A stretch of 64,000 nucleotides of DNA from Microbacterium sp. 11MF. Its GTDB lineage: Bacteria > Actinomycetota > Actinomycetes > Actinomycetales > Microbacteriaceae. The stretch lies in the NCBI RefSeq assembly GCF_000383475.1, contig NZ_KB911459.1, forward strand, positions 758,467-822,466, given 5' to 3'. The notes beneath the pieces are model-generated. The model ran no database searches, was not told the origin of the DNA, and saw only the letters and a list, made by a program, of their open reading frames with translations. Every line of letters begins with the position of its first letter. The stretch's first letter is position 1. The translations under genes and the position numbers were made by a program. Shown here in pieces: positions 54,898 through 63,012 of this stretch.

Positions 54898-56910
54898 TCA
54901 GCGCATCGCGTCGCCGATGTAGGAGTACTTCACGAAGACCTCCGACGCCCAGCCGGCCTCTTCGAGCACGTCCTGGACCGCGGAGAGCATGTACTTGGAA
55001 TCCCACCCGAGGTAAAGGTACTGACCCTCGCCCAGCTCGTCCCACTGGCCGTTCCACGCCATCTCGGGATACACCGGGCCGCCCTGGCGGGCGCTGTAAT
55101 CCACGACGCTCTGACGCGAGTCCGCCCACAGCCGGGCGAAGACGCGGTTGAACAGGTAGCGGACGTCCCGGACGTCCCAGTGCTCACCGCGGTACTCGAC
55201 GTAGTCGAACTCCCGCTGCCACCCACGGGGCCACCCGCGGCGCTTCTTGGCGTCGAGGATCGGCGTGAGGTTGTCGTCGTCGATGCCCACGACGGCGGGG
55301 CGGCGCCAGGCATCCATGAAACGGGCGGTCAACTGCTCGGTGCGCGCGGCGATCTGCGCCGTCGACCACGCCGCGGAATCCGCGACCTCACGGGTCAGCG
55401 GGAGCGAGCTCGTCGCGTACGCCGTGCGCTTCGCGGGGAACGACGCGTCGAACACGCGGTCCGCGAGGTCCTCCTCGAGGAGCGTGAGGTTCCCGAGGGT
55501 GTTCACGAGCGCCCGGTGCGCGTTCTGCTCGTCGTCGGTGAGATCCGCCCATCGGCCGACCCCGTCGCCGCTCCAGTCGTCTGAGGGAGCCGCGGGCAGC
55601 ACGTGATCGAGGACGAGGCCCGCATCGGCGTCGATCCCCGCGAGTCGCTCGAGGACGAAGGCCGCGTGCGGCAGCTCGCCGTAGCGGAGGCCGACCCGCG
55701 TGCGCTCATCGGACGGCGTGATGCGCGCGATCGCGAGGACGAGGGACTCCATGCCCTCGTCCGCGGCCCGGCAGAACCGGGCGACGAGACGGTCGATCGG
55801 CAGGCCGACGACGGTCCGGCGCAGCAGGAGCGACTCCACGTGGGTGAGAGCCAGGGAAAGATCGGATGCCGACAGCTCACCCCGCAGGTGGTCGCGGTAC
55901 AGACGCATCGCGATGGGGTACATGCCGCGACCGAGGACGTTGATCGCCCCGAAGTGGCGGGCAATGGCGGCATCCGTCGCCGTGGCGGGTTCGAGCAGGA
56001 GCCGATAGATCTCCGAAAGTTCCCGCCACTGCGTCGCGTTCTCGAGGAGGGTGGCGCGGTCGAGGCGGGGGAACTCGTGCCGGAACGCGTCGTAGACACC
56101 GCGCTCGCCTTCGACGAGGACCTCGCGGCCGGTCAGCATGACGAGGTAGTCCCTCCAGAACGCGCCGATCTGCTCGCCGGTGTTCGCTTCGAGGGGGAGC
56201 CAGTACTCGTTCTCGATCTCGCTCTGCTCGGCGTGCGAGAGTCCCATGAGGACGTAGTTGTGGATGAGTTCGTGGTCGCGGAGGGGCTCACCCGTCGAGT
56301 TGAGGCTCTCGAAGATCTGCTGGGCGTTGGCGCCTACGCCCAGGGTGATCGACACGTGCTCGAGTTTGCGCAGACCGCGCCAGATGCCCGCCGCTTCGTC
56401 GGGACGGATCTGGCTGCGGAAGAACGCGTAGTTGTCGTCGAACCGTGACGCACGGTCGGTGTCGGCGGGGGAGCGGCGGTCGAGGACCACGCTCTCGAAG
56501 ACGTCCGCCCACGCCCGGTGCGGACGGAGCTTCGTCCGGAGGGGATCGTCGCGGCGCACGAGGACGGCTTCGAGCTCCTTCGCGAGTGCCGGATCGTCGG
56601 TGCGGAGCGTGTGATGAAGAGCGGCGATGAGCAGCATCAGTGTCGTCACCCGCTGCTGTCCGTCGATGAGGACGAGATGCGCGTCGTCATCGACCGTGGT
56701 GCTCGCCGTCGACAGGATCGACCCGATGAAGTGCGTCTGACCGTCCTCGCTGGCGGCGACGGCGCGGATGTCGCCGAGGAGCTGCTCGCACCCTCCGATG
56801 TCCCATCGGTACTGCCGCTGGTACACCGGCACGACGATCGTGGTGTCCGAGGCGGAGAGCCACTCGATCGTGTTGACGGCGGTCGCATCGACGTTCGTGG
56901 CGCTGCTCAT
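54898..56910 (-). CDS. DUF262/DUF1524 protein, GmrSD-type restriction or defence protein
   Basis: The 670-residue protein combines a GmrS-like NTPase part and a GmrD-like nuclease part in one chain. DUF262 motifs near the start are V-P-V-Y-Q-R-Q-Y-R-W and L-I-D-G-Q-Q-R-V-T-T, and a second block F-E-S-L-N-S-T-G-E-P-L lies near 205. DUF1524 is seen as L-D-H-V-L-P-A (about 435) and G-N-L-T-L-L (about 475), but the usual following S-N-x-x-F is changed to F-D-A-S-F. A further 120-residue C-terminal domain (about 550-670) is rich in Trp and Tyr. Such proteins can cut modified phage DNA. It stands alone, with no methylase or toxin partner nearby. GAGGA precedes the ATG. Confidence 0.85.
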   Translation of the reverse strand: MSSATNVDATAVNTIEWLSASDTTIVVPVYQRQYRWDIGGCEQLLGDIRAVAASEDGQTHFIGSILSTASTTVDDDAHLVLIDGQQRVTTLMLLIAALHHTLRTDDPALAKELEAVLVRRDDPLRTKLRPHRAWADVFESVVLDRRSPADTDRASRFDDNYAFFRSQIRPDEAAGIWRGLRKLEHVSITLGVGANAQQIFESLNSTGEPLRDHELIHNYVLMGLSHAEQSEIENEYWLPLEANTGEQIGAFWRDYLVMLTGREVLVEGERGVYDAFRHEFPRLDRATLLENATQWRELSEIYRLLLEPATATDAAIARHFGAINVLGRGMYPIAMRLYRDHLRGELSASDLSLALTHVESLLLRRTVVGLPIDRLVARFCRAADEGMESLVLAIARITPSDERTRVGLRYGELPHAAFVLERLAGIDADAGLVLDHVLPAAPSDDWSGDGVGRWADLTDDEQNAHRALVNTLGNLTLLEEDLADRVFDASFPAKRTAYATSSLPLTREVADSAAWSTAQIAARTEQLTARFMDAWRRPAVVGIDDDNLTPILDAKKRRGWPRGWQREFDYVEYRGEHWDVRDVRYLFNRVFARLWADSRQSVVDYSARQGGPVYPEMAWNGQWDELGEGQYLYLGWDSKYMLSAVQDVLEEAGWASEVFVKYSYIGDAMR

Positions 56911-56969
56911 GTTCCTCGAATCGCTCCTCGAATTTCCCCGGTCGAGTCTACTGACGCTCTCAGAGCCGC

Positions 56970-56985
56970 TAGGTAGGCTGACCTA
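56970..56985. promoter_or_regulatory. Possible DtxR/IdeR iron box
   Basis: TAGGT and ACCTA form a perfect inverted repeat with six bases between. The right half, AGGCTGACCTAA, matches the iron-box consensus well; the left half is one base short. It overlaps TAGGCT (56974-56979), a possible -10 element of the oxygenase-like gene downstream. Confidence 0.4.
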
Positions 56986-57033
56986 AGTCGGGCCTGTAAA
57001 AACTTCGCTCGTCCGACAGAAAGGTTGATCCGC

Positions 57034-57807
57034 ATGGGTTACATCAAGAGTGCTCTGCTCGAGGAGACCGGATACGTCGTCCTCGACATGTACGGCAAGG
57101 AAATCGATCCCAAGGAATGGCTCGACATCGAGTACGTCGACTGGAAGTCCTCCGGCGACACCCGGTTCGCGCCGCTCGCGTCCGCCAAGGGTGAGATCGA
57201 GTGCAACGGCTTCTGGAACCACCAGCCGCCGCGCACTGACAAGGACGGCGTCTGGATCCCGTCGCAGACCGAGAAGGCGCCCACACTCACCGAGCGCGCC
57301 CTCGAGCCCGGCTCGAACGTCGGACGCTGCCGCATCATCGAGCTGCAGCCGAACACGTACGCCGACGCGCTGTACAACCTGCACCAGGACGACAACAACC
57401 GGCTGAACCCCGACGGCACCGGCTGGGTCGTCCGCAGCTTCTTCAACCTCACCGATGACAAGGACAGCTTCTTCGTCCTTCGCGACAACCGCACCGACCC
57501 GAACGGCGAGACCCGCATCGCCCTTCCCGCCGGGGCGCAGCTCGTCATCGACACGCAGCGTCTCTGGCACGCCGCCTACCACCCGGGCGACGCGCCTCGG
57601 TACTGCCTCATCACGTCGTGGGAGTCCGGCCCCGAGCTCGACGCCTACATGGAGAAGTACAACGGTGTGAACAAGGTCGAGAGCGTCCCGCTCGACCAGG
57701 AGACCATCGACGCCGGCCAGGCCGAGCAGGAGCGCCGCATCGCCGCTCGTGCCGCCGCGCTCGCTGCCCGTGGTCAGCGCGAGGTCCTCGCCATGAGCGA
57801 GGCCTGA
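57034..57807 (+). CDS. Putative 2-oxoglutarate/Fe(II)-dependent oxygenase-like protein
   Basis: The 257-residue protein is soluble. It has L-H-Q-D-D-N-N (an H-x-D motif, about residue 115), then R-L-W-H-A-A-Y-H (about 180) and A-P-R-Y-C-L-I-T-S-W shortly after. Together these resemble the Fe-binding H-x-D...H triad and 2-oxoglutarate-binding Arg of cupin-fold oxygenases. The last 40 residues form a charged helix rich in Glu, Arg and Ala. I do not recognise a named family, so the function is inference. ATG chosen because AAAGG lies ten bases upstream. A possible iron box lies 50 bases upstream. Confidence 0.55.
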   Translation: MGYIKSALLEETGYVVLDMYGKEIDPKEWLDIEYVDWKSSGDTRFAPLASAKGEIECNGFWNHQPPRTDKDGVWIPSQTEKAPTLTERALEPGSNVGRCRIIELQPNTYADALYNLHQDDNNRLNPDGTGWVVRSFFNLTDDKDSFFVLRDNRTDPNGETRIALPAGAQLVIDTQRLWHAAYHPGDAPRYCLITSWESGPELDAYMEKYNGVNKVESVPLDQETIDAGQAEQERRIAARAAALAARGQREVLAMSEA

Positions 57808-57823
57808 GCCTTCCTCCACCTCG

Positions 57824-57855
57824 ACGACGCCCCCGGTTCCGGCCGGGGGCGTCGT
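57824..57855 (+). terminator. Terminator after the oxygenase-like gene
   Basis: A 13-bp perfect GC-rich stem (57824-57836 with 57843-57855) closes a six-base loop and is followed by a T-rich stretch that also begins the fruR promoter. Confidence 0.75.
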
Positions 57856-57869
57856 GCTGTATCCCATTC

Positions 57870-57898
57870 TTGTTTCGTGTTGGTTTCTGTTGTAACGT
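57870..57898 (+). promoter_or_regulatory. fruR promoter with FruR-like operator repeats
   Basis: TTGTTT (57870-57875) and TAACGT (57893-57898) are spaced by 17 bases, a good housekeeping promoter. Between and over them lie three T-rich near-repeats (TGTTTCGTG, TTGGTTTCTG, TGTTG). Such direct repeats are typical DeoR/FruR-type sites, so autoregulation is likely. Confidence 0.55.
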
Positions 57899-57922
57899 GT
57901 GGTCTTGTTCGAGGAGGACCAC

Positions 57923-58705
57923 ATGTACGCAACGGAGCGCCAGCAGCAGATCGAGCAGCTGATCGCCACTGACGGTCGTGTCGCCGTGGTCGACCTCGCC
58001 GATCGCTTCGGGGTCACGACTGAGACGGTCCGCCGTGATCTGGCAGCCCTCGAGCGGACCGGGGTGGTCCGACGCGTTCACGGCGGAGCGGTCCACCGCA
58101 CCCGGGCCAGCACTGCCGAGGCCTCCGTCGCGGAGCGCGCGTCGCAGCGTAGCGGCTCCAAGCAGACCATCGCCCGCGCCGCCGTGGGCCTGCTCGGCGA
58201 GGAGCTCGACGGTGCTCTGTACCTGGATGCCGGCACCACGACGGGCGCCATCGCCCAGCTTCTCGCGACCGGGCCCCACCCCGCGGGCGACCTCGAAGTC
58301 GTCACCCACTCCATGTCCGTCGCCCACATCCTGGCCGGTGCGCAGGGGATCGGACTGACCGCCATCGGCGGACGGGTCCGCGGACTCACCGCCGCAGCCG
58401 TCGGAGCCCAGACGGTCGAGGCGATCGGACGCTTGCGGCCCGACATCGCCTTCATCGGGACGAACGGCGTCGCGGCAGGGTTCGGCCTCAGCACCCCCGA
58501 CCCCGACGAGGCGGCCGTGAAGCGCGCGATCGTCGCCTCCGCGCGTCGCGTCGTGGTCGTCGCCGACGGGGACAAGTTCGACGCCGAGCTGCTCGTGTCA
58601 TTCGCGACGCTCTCGGACGTCGACGTCCTCCTGACCGACACCGCGCCCACGGGAGATCTCGCGGGCGCCCTGCGCGAGGCCGATGTGGAGGTCCAGCTCG
58701 CATGA
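57923..58705 (+). CDS. fruR: DeoR-family regulator of the fructose operon
   Basis: The 260-residue protein has a DeoR winged helix (about 1-57, with V-D-L-A-D-R-F-G-V-T-T-E-T-V-R-R-D-L) and a sugar-phosphate-binding C-terminal domain with D-A-G-T-T-T (about 96) and D-I-A-F-I-G-T-N-G. By family knowledge it represses the operon until fructose 1-phosphate binds. GAGGAGG lies six bases before the ATG. Its end overlaps the fruK start by four bases. Confidence 0.9.
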   Translation: MYATERQQQIEQLIATDGRVAVVDLADRFGVTTETVRRDLAALERTGVVRRVHGGAVHRTRASTAEASVAERASQRSGSKQTIARAAVGLLGEELDGALYLDAGTTTGAIAQLLATGPHPAGDLEVVTHSMSVAHILAGAQGIGLTAIGGRVRGLTAAAVGAQTVEAIGRLRPDIAFIGTNGVAAGFGLSTPDPDEAAVKRAIVASARRVVVVADGDKFDAELLVSFATLSDVDVLLTDTAPTGDLAGALREADVEVQLA

Positions 58706-59685
58706 TCGTCACCCTGACCACCAACCCCTCGCTCGATCGCACCATCGCCCTCGGCGAGCCGCTGCGCGTCGGCGAGGTGCAGGCGGCGCTCGGCGCACGG
58801 GAGGATGCGGGCGGCAAGGGCATCAACGTCGCACGCGTCGTCGCCGCGGCATCCCTCCCCACTCTCGCGGTCCTACCGCTCGACGCAGCCGACCCCTTCG
58901 CCGTCGCGTTGGCAGCCACCGGCATCCCCGCCAGGATCGTTCCGCATGACGGCGCCACCCGCGCCAACGTCACGATCGCCGACGAGGCCGGTACGACGAC
59001 GAAGCTCAACCTGCCGGGTGCGGCGTTCACCGAAGCGGATGCCGCGGCCCTCACCGCCGCGGTCGTCGCCGCCACGCAGGGCGCCTCCTGGCTCGTCCTC
59101 GCGGGCTCGCTCGCCCCGGGACTGCCGGACGACTACTACGTCACCGTCATCGAGGCCGTCCGTTCGGCGTGGGGCGCCGCGGCTCCTCGCATCGGCGTCG
59201 ACACCTCGGGACCGGCGCTCGCGGCCGTCGTCGCCTCGGGCCGCCCCGACCTCATCAAGCCGAACGACGAGGAACTCGTCGAACTCGCGGGGCGGAACCT
59301 CGACACCACGGTCGCCCTCGCCGACGCCGTCGCCGCGATCGCCGCCGACCTCGTGCCCGCGCGGGTAGGCGCCGCACTCGTCACCCTCGGTGGTGACGGT
59401 GCCGTCCTCGTCACCGACGACGGGTCCTGGCACGGTACGCCGCCGCCGACCCGCGTCCGCAGCACGGTGGGCGCAGGCGACAGCTCCCTCGCCGGCTACC
59501 TGCTGGCCGAGACGACCGGCGCCGCGCCCGAGGAGCGGCTGCGCTCCGGCATCCGCTACGGATCCGCCGCCGCGGCCCTGCCCGGCACGCAACCCCCGAC
59601 CCCGAACGACCTGTCGACCGGCGAGGTGCCGGTCCGACGACTCCTGCAGCAGGACAACCCGACCACTGGAGGTCACCGTGACTGA
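58702..59685 (+). CDS. fruK: 1-phosphofructokinase
   Basis: The 327-residue PfkB-family kinase converts fructose 1-phosphate to fructose 1,6-bisphosphate. Typical blocks: T-L-T-T-N-P-S-L-D-R-T at the start, D-A-G-G-K-G-I-N-V-A-R (about 35) and the catalytic G-A-G-D-S-S-L-A-G (about 257). K-P-N-D-E-E-L is the usual phosphate-site strand. It overlaps fruR by four bases and fruA by eight. Confidence 0.94.
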   Translation: MIVTLTTNPSLDRTIALGEPLRVGEVQAALGAREDAGGKGINVARVVAAASLPTLAVLPLDAADPFAVALAATGIPARIVPHDGATRANVTIADEAGTTTKLNLPGAAFTEADAAALTAAVVAATQGASWLVLAGSLAPGLPDDYYVTVIEAVRSAWGAAAPRIGVDTSGPALAAVVASGRPDLIKPNDEELVELAGRNLDTTVALADAVAAIAADLVPARVGAALVTLGGDGAVLVTDDGSWHGTPPPTRVRSTVGAGDSSLAGYLLAETTGAAPEERLRSGIRYGSAAAALPGTQPPTPNDLSTGEVPVRRLLQQDNPTTGGHRD

Positions 59686-61753
59686 GATCATCACCGCGGA
59701 ACTCGTCAGTATCGACGAGCCGCTCGGCGCCGACAAGCGCGCCGTCATCGACGCGCTTGCGCAGCGCGTCGCCGCGCAGGGAAGGGCCACGGATGCGGCT
59801 CAACTCGCCGCCGACGCCTGGGCCCGCGAGGAGAAGGACGAGACCGGCCTGCCCGGCGGCATCGCGATCCCGCACGCGAAGAGCGCCGCCGTCACCCAGG
59901 CATCGCTCGCCTTCGCGAGGCTGAACCCGGGTGTCGACTTCGGCGCTGAGGACGGCGGGGCGGACCTCGTCTTCCTCATCGCGGCTCCCGACACCGCGGC
60001 CGAGGAGCACCTCGCCGTGCTTTCGAAGCTCGCGCGCAGCCTCATGCGCGACGACTTCACCGCCGGTCTTCGCGCCGCGACGACCGCCGACGAGGTCGTT
60101 GCGATCGTCCGCGACGCGATCTCGGACGCTCCGGCCGCCGCAGCCGCCGATGCACCGGCACCCGCTTCGCGCGCCGAGGCTCGCGCCGCTGGCCCGTCCG
60201 CGTCGGCCACCGACGACGGACTGATGATCGACGGGCGCCCGGCGCGAATCGTCGCCGTCACGGCCTGCGCCACGGGTATCGCCCACACCTTCATGGCGGC
60301 GGACGCACTCACGGCGACCGGTCAGAAGGACGGCGTCGACCTGACCGTCGAGCCGCAGGGCTCGAGCGGCTACAAGGCCATCGACCAGCGGATCATCGAC
60401 GAGGCCGACGCCGTCATCTTCGCCGTCGACGTCGACGTCCGCGAGCAGGCGCGGTTCGCCGGCAAGCCCGTGGTCCGTTCCGGTGTGAAGCGCGGCATCG
60501 AGCAGCCTGCTCAGATGCTCCGCGAAGCCGTCGCCGCCGCGAAGAACCCGAACGCTCCCCGCGTTCCCGCCGCGTCGGGTGCCGCGACCGCCAGCGAAGC
60601 CGCGCCGACCTCGCTCGGCGGCGCCATCCGCAGGGCGCTGCTCACCGGTGTGAGCTACATGATCCCGTTCGTCGCCGGTGGCGGTCTGCTGATCGCCCTC
60701 GGATTCGCCCTCGCCGGGTACGAGATCGCGAATACCGCGGACGGTCACACCGTCAACAACGCGATCTTCACGCTCCAGAACTTCACCCTCTGGAACCTGC
60801 CGCCCGAGGGTCTCGTCTACTACCTCGGCGCCGCCGCATTCCAGATCGGTCAGCTGTCGTTCGCGTTCCTGGTTCCCGCCCTGGCCGGTTACATCGCGTA
60901 CGGCCTGGCGGACCGGCCGGGTATCGCCCCCGGTTTCGTCGCCGGTGCCGCGGCCACCTTCATGGGTGCGGGCTTCATCGGCGCCATCGTCGGCGGTCTG
61001 CTCGCCGGTCTCGCCGCGTGGTGGCTCAACCGCCTGTCGGTCCCTCGCTGGCTGCGTGGCCTCATGCCGGTCGTCATCATCCCCTTGCTCGGCTCGATCT
61101 TCGCGTCGGGGCTGCTGCTGTTCGTCTTCGGCGGTCCGATCGCGGCGCTGACGAAGCTCCTCAACGACTGGCTGTCCGGACTCTCCGGCGCCGGCGTCAT
61201 CCTGCTCGGCGTCATCCTCGGGCTCATGATGTGCTTCGACCTCGGTGGGCCGCTCAACAAGGTCGCCTACGGCTTCGCCACGGCGAACCTCGCGCAGGGC
61301 ATCGCCGGCGACGAGCGCTACCTCCAGATCATGGCCGCCGTCATGGCAGCCGGAATGGTCCCGCCCCTCGCGATGGCCCTCGCCTCGACCGTCCTCGGAC
61401 GCGGGCTCTTCACCGCCCCGGAGCGTGAGAACGGCAAGGCGGCCTGGCTGCTCGGTGCCGCATTCATCTCGGAGGGTGCCATCCCGTTCGCCGCGGCCGA
61501 CGTGTTCCGCGTCATCCCCTCGGCGATGCTGGGCGGCGCCGTGACGGGCGCGCTGTCGATGTTCTTCGGCGTCACATCGCGTGCCCCGCACGGCGGCGTT
61601 TTCGTCTTCTTCGCCATCGACAACTTCTGGCTGTGGCTGCTGTCGATCGCCGTCGGCACCGTCGTCAGCGCGGTCGCCGTGGTCCTGCTCAAGCGCTACG
61701 CGCGCCGTCGCCCCCTCGAGGTCGATGCGCCCGCCGTGGCCGTCACGGCATAG
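59678..61753 (+). CDS. fruA: Fructose-specific PTS enzyme IIABC
   Basis: The 691-residue transporter imports fructose and phosphorylates it at C1. Residues 1-150 are the IIA domain with the phosphorylated His in G-I-A-I-P-H-A-K-S (about 67). Residues 185-280 are the IIB domain with the Cys in V-T-A-C-A-T-G-I-A-H-T-F. An Ala/Pro linker follows, and residues 315-675 are the IIC membrane domain with about nine helices, including the E-G-A-I-P-F-A-A-A-D block. GTG start behind GGAGG, inside the end of fruK. Confidence 0.95.
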   Translation: MTEIITAELVSIDEPLGADKRAVIDALAQRVAAQGRATDAAQLAADAWAREEKDETGLPGGIAIPHAKSAAVTQASLAFARLNPGVDFGAEDGGADLVFLIAAPDTAAEEHLAVLSKLARSLMRDDFTAGLRAATTADEVVAIVRDAISDAPAAAAADAPAPASRAEARAAGPSASATDDGLMIDGRPARIVAVTACATGIAHTFMAADALTATGQKDGVDLTVEPQGSSGYKAIDQRIIDEADAVIFAVDVDVREQARFAGKPVVRSGVKRGIEQPAQMLREAVAAAKNPNAPRVPAASGAATASEAAPTSLGGAIRRALLTGVSYMIPFVAGGGLLIALGFALAGYEIANTADGHTVNNAIFTLQNFTLWNLPPEGLVYYLGAAAFQIGQLSFAFLVPALAGYIAYGLADRPGIAPGFVAGAAATFMGAGFIGAIVGGLLAGLAAWWLNRLSVPRWLRGLMPVVIIPLLGSIFASGLLLFVFGGPIAALTKLLNDWLSGLSGAGVILLGVILGLMMCFDLGGPLNKVAYGFATANLAQGIAGDERYLQIMAAVMAAGMVPPLAMALASTVLGRGLFTAPERENGKAAWLLGAAFISEGAIPFAAADVFRVIPSAMLGGAVTGALSMFFGVTSRAPHGGVFVFFAIDNFWLWLLSIAVGTVVSAVAVVLLKRYARRRPLEVDAPAVAVTA

Positions 61754-61787
61754 TCTCGTCATACCGACTCAAGGAGGAAGAATCACC

Positions 61788-62057
61788 ATGGCCGAACGGA
61801 CCGCAACCGTCGCGAGCAGCTCCGGACTGCACGCCCGCCCCGCCAAGCTCTTCGTGCAGGCGGTCAAGGAGACGGGTGTGCCCGTCACGATCGCCGTCCC
61901 CGGCGGTCCTGACCAGAACGCCGGCAGCATCCTCACCCTCATGGGTCTGGGTGCCACGCAGGGCACCGTCGTCACGCTCAAGGCCGAGGGCGAGGGCGCC
62001 GACGAGGCGCTCGACAAGCTCGTCGCCTTCATCGAGACGGACCACGACGCCGAGTGA
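61788..62057 (+). CDS. ptsH: Phosphocarrier protein HPr
   Basis: The 89-residue protein carries phosphate from enzyme I to the IIA domain. The active His is in S-G-L-H-A-R-P-A (about residue 15), and the regulatory Ser region is N-A-G-S-I-L-T-L-M (Ser about 47). AAGGAGGAAG lies just before the ATG. It closes the fructose operon; no ptsI gene lies in the window. Confidence 0.95.
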   Translation: MAERTATVASSSGLHARPAKLFVQAVKETGVPVTIAVPGGPDQNAGSILTLMGLGATQGTVVTLKAEGEGADEALDKLVAFIETDHDAE

Positions 62058-62072
62058 GTCTCGACCCTCACA

Positions 62073-62116
62073 AATGACGGATGCCGCGGAGCGAAAGCCC
62101 CGCGGCATCCGTCATT
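62073..62116. terminator. Bidirectional terminator-like hairpin after ptsH
   Basis: A perfect 17-bp stem (62073-62089 with 62100-62116) closes a ten-base loop that itself can form GC-GAAA-GC. It lies between convergent ptsH and the metallo-hydrolase gene. T-rich tails are short on both sides. The arms contain GGATGCC/GGCATCC. Confidence 0.7.
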
Positions 62117-62128
62117 CTGTCGAGGTGC

Positions 62129-62767
62129 TCAGGTGTCGGCGGACTCGCCCGGCTCGAGCTCCAGGAACTCGCCGCCGTTCTGCTCGGTCGCCCACTTGAG
62201 GCGGTCGCGGTGCATCGCGAGACCCGCGCGCGACAGCGTCATGTCGTGGGTTCCGAACGCACGACGAGGCTTCACCGCGAGGACGTAGTCGATCGCCTCG
62301 CCGATCTTCAGCCAGGGCGCCCCGACGGGTGCTGCGAGGAGGCCGACATCGAGGCCCTCGGGGACGGCGTAGGAGTCACCGGGGTAGTAGAACTCGTCGT
62401 TGACGAGCACACCCAGGTTGTCGATGACGGGGATCGACTCGTGGATCACGGAGTGCGTCCCGCCGAAGAAGCGCATCCGGAACGGGCCGACCTCGACCTC
62501 GTCCCCGACGCCGACCGTGGTGACGTCGTAGTCGGATGCCGCAGCCGCGACGCCGGCCGGGCCGAACACCGGCACCGACGGCGCCTGCGAACGGATCGCG
62601 TCGAGCTGCGCGGGTGTCCAGTGATCGGGGTGCTCGTGCGTGAGGACGACGCCGACCAGGGTGCCGAGGTCGTCGAGGGGGAGGGTGAAGGAACCGGGGT
62701 CGATCAGGAGGGTCTTGCCCTCGCTGTCGAGACGGAGGCAGGCATGTTCGTGCTTCGTAACGCGCAT
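62129..62767 (-). CDS. MBL-fold metal-dependent hydrolase
   Basis: The 212-residue protein has the metal-binding motif T-H-E-H-P-D-H (about residues 43-49), further His in F-G-G-T-H-S-V-I-H (about 104) and Y-Y-P-G-D-S (about 127), and a C-terminal F-G-T-H-D. It belongs to the UlaG/YtnP-like part of the metallo-beta-lactamase superfamily; the substrate is unknown. The start at 62767 is chosen because the conserved strand M-R-V-T-K-H-E-H begins there; frames upstream would run into the tRNA-Glu region. Confidence 0.82.
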   Translation of the reverse strand: MRVTKHEHACLRLDSEGKTLLIDPGSFTLPLDDLGTLVGVVLTHEHPDHWTPAQLDAIRSQAPSVPVFGPAGVAAAASDYDVTTVGVGDEVEVGPFRMRFFGGTHSVIHESIPVIDNLGVLVNDEFYYPGDSYAVPEGLDVGLLAAPVGAPWLKIGEAIDYVLAVKPRRAFGTHDMTLSRAGLAMHRDRLKWATEQNGGEFLELEPGESADT

Positions 62768-62882
62768 GCGTCCAGTCAACCCACGACGCCGCGAGGTTGG
62801 CAAGGGCGCGCCGATTTTGCGCGACTGTGAACGTCGTGCATAATTGAACGGTTGCCTCCGCAGGGAGGGAACGAAAAAGTAC

Positions 62883-62958
62883 GGCCCCATCGTATAGCGG
62901 CCTAGTACGCCGCCCTCTCACGGCGGTAACGCGGGTTCGAATCCCGCTGGGGTCACCA
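62883..62958 (+). tRNA. tRNA-Glu (anticodon CUC)
   Basis: Acceptor arms GGCCCCA/TGGGGTC pair with one G-T. The anticodon stem CCGCC/GGCGG encloses CTCTCAC, giving CTC. The T stem is GCGGG/CCCGC with loop TTCGAAT. Unlike the other tRNA genes here, CCA is encoded (62956-62958). Confidence 0.97.
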
Positions 62959-62961
62959 CAT

Positions 62962-63000
62962 GACGAAACCCTCGACCGACAGGTCGGGGGTTTCGTCGTT
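62962..63000 (+). terminator. Rho-independent terminator after tRNA-Glu
   Basis: A 16-bp stem with one G-U pair (62962-62977 with 62982-62997) closes a GACA loop and ends in a short GTT. It may also serve the convergent DUF4349 gene. Confidence 0.75.
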
Positions 63001-63012
63001 TCCGATGCGTTC

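Noticed and set aside
59411-61762. Minus-strand frame opposite fruK/fruA
   Set aside because: Shadow of the PTS genes; composition is dominated by Asp, Glu, Gly and Arg with no family pattern.
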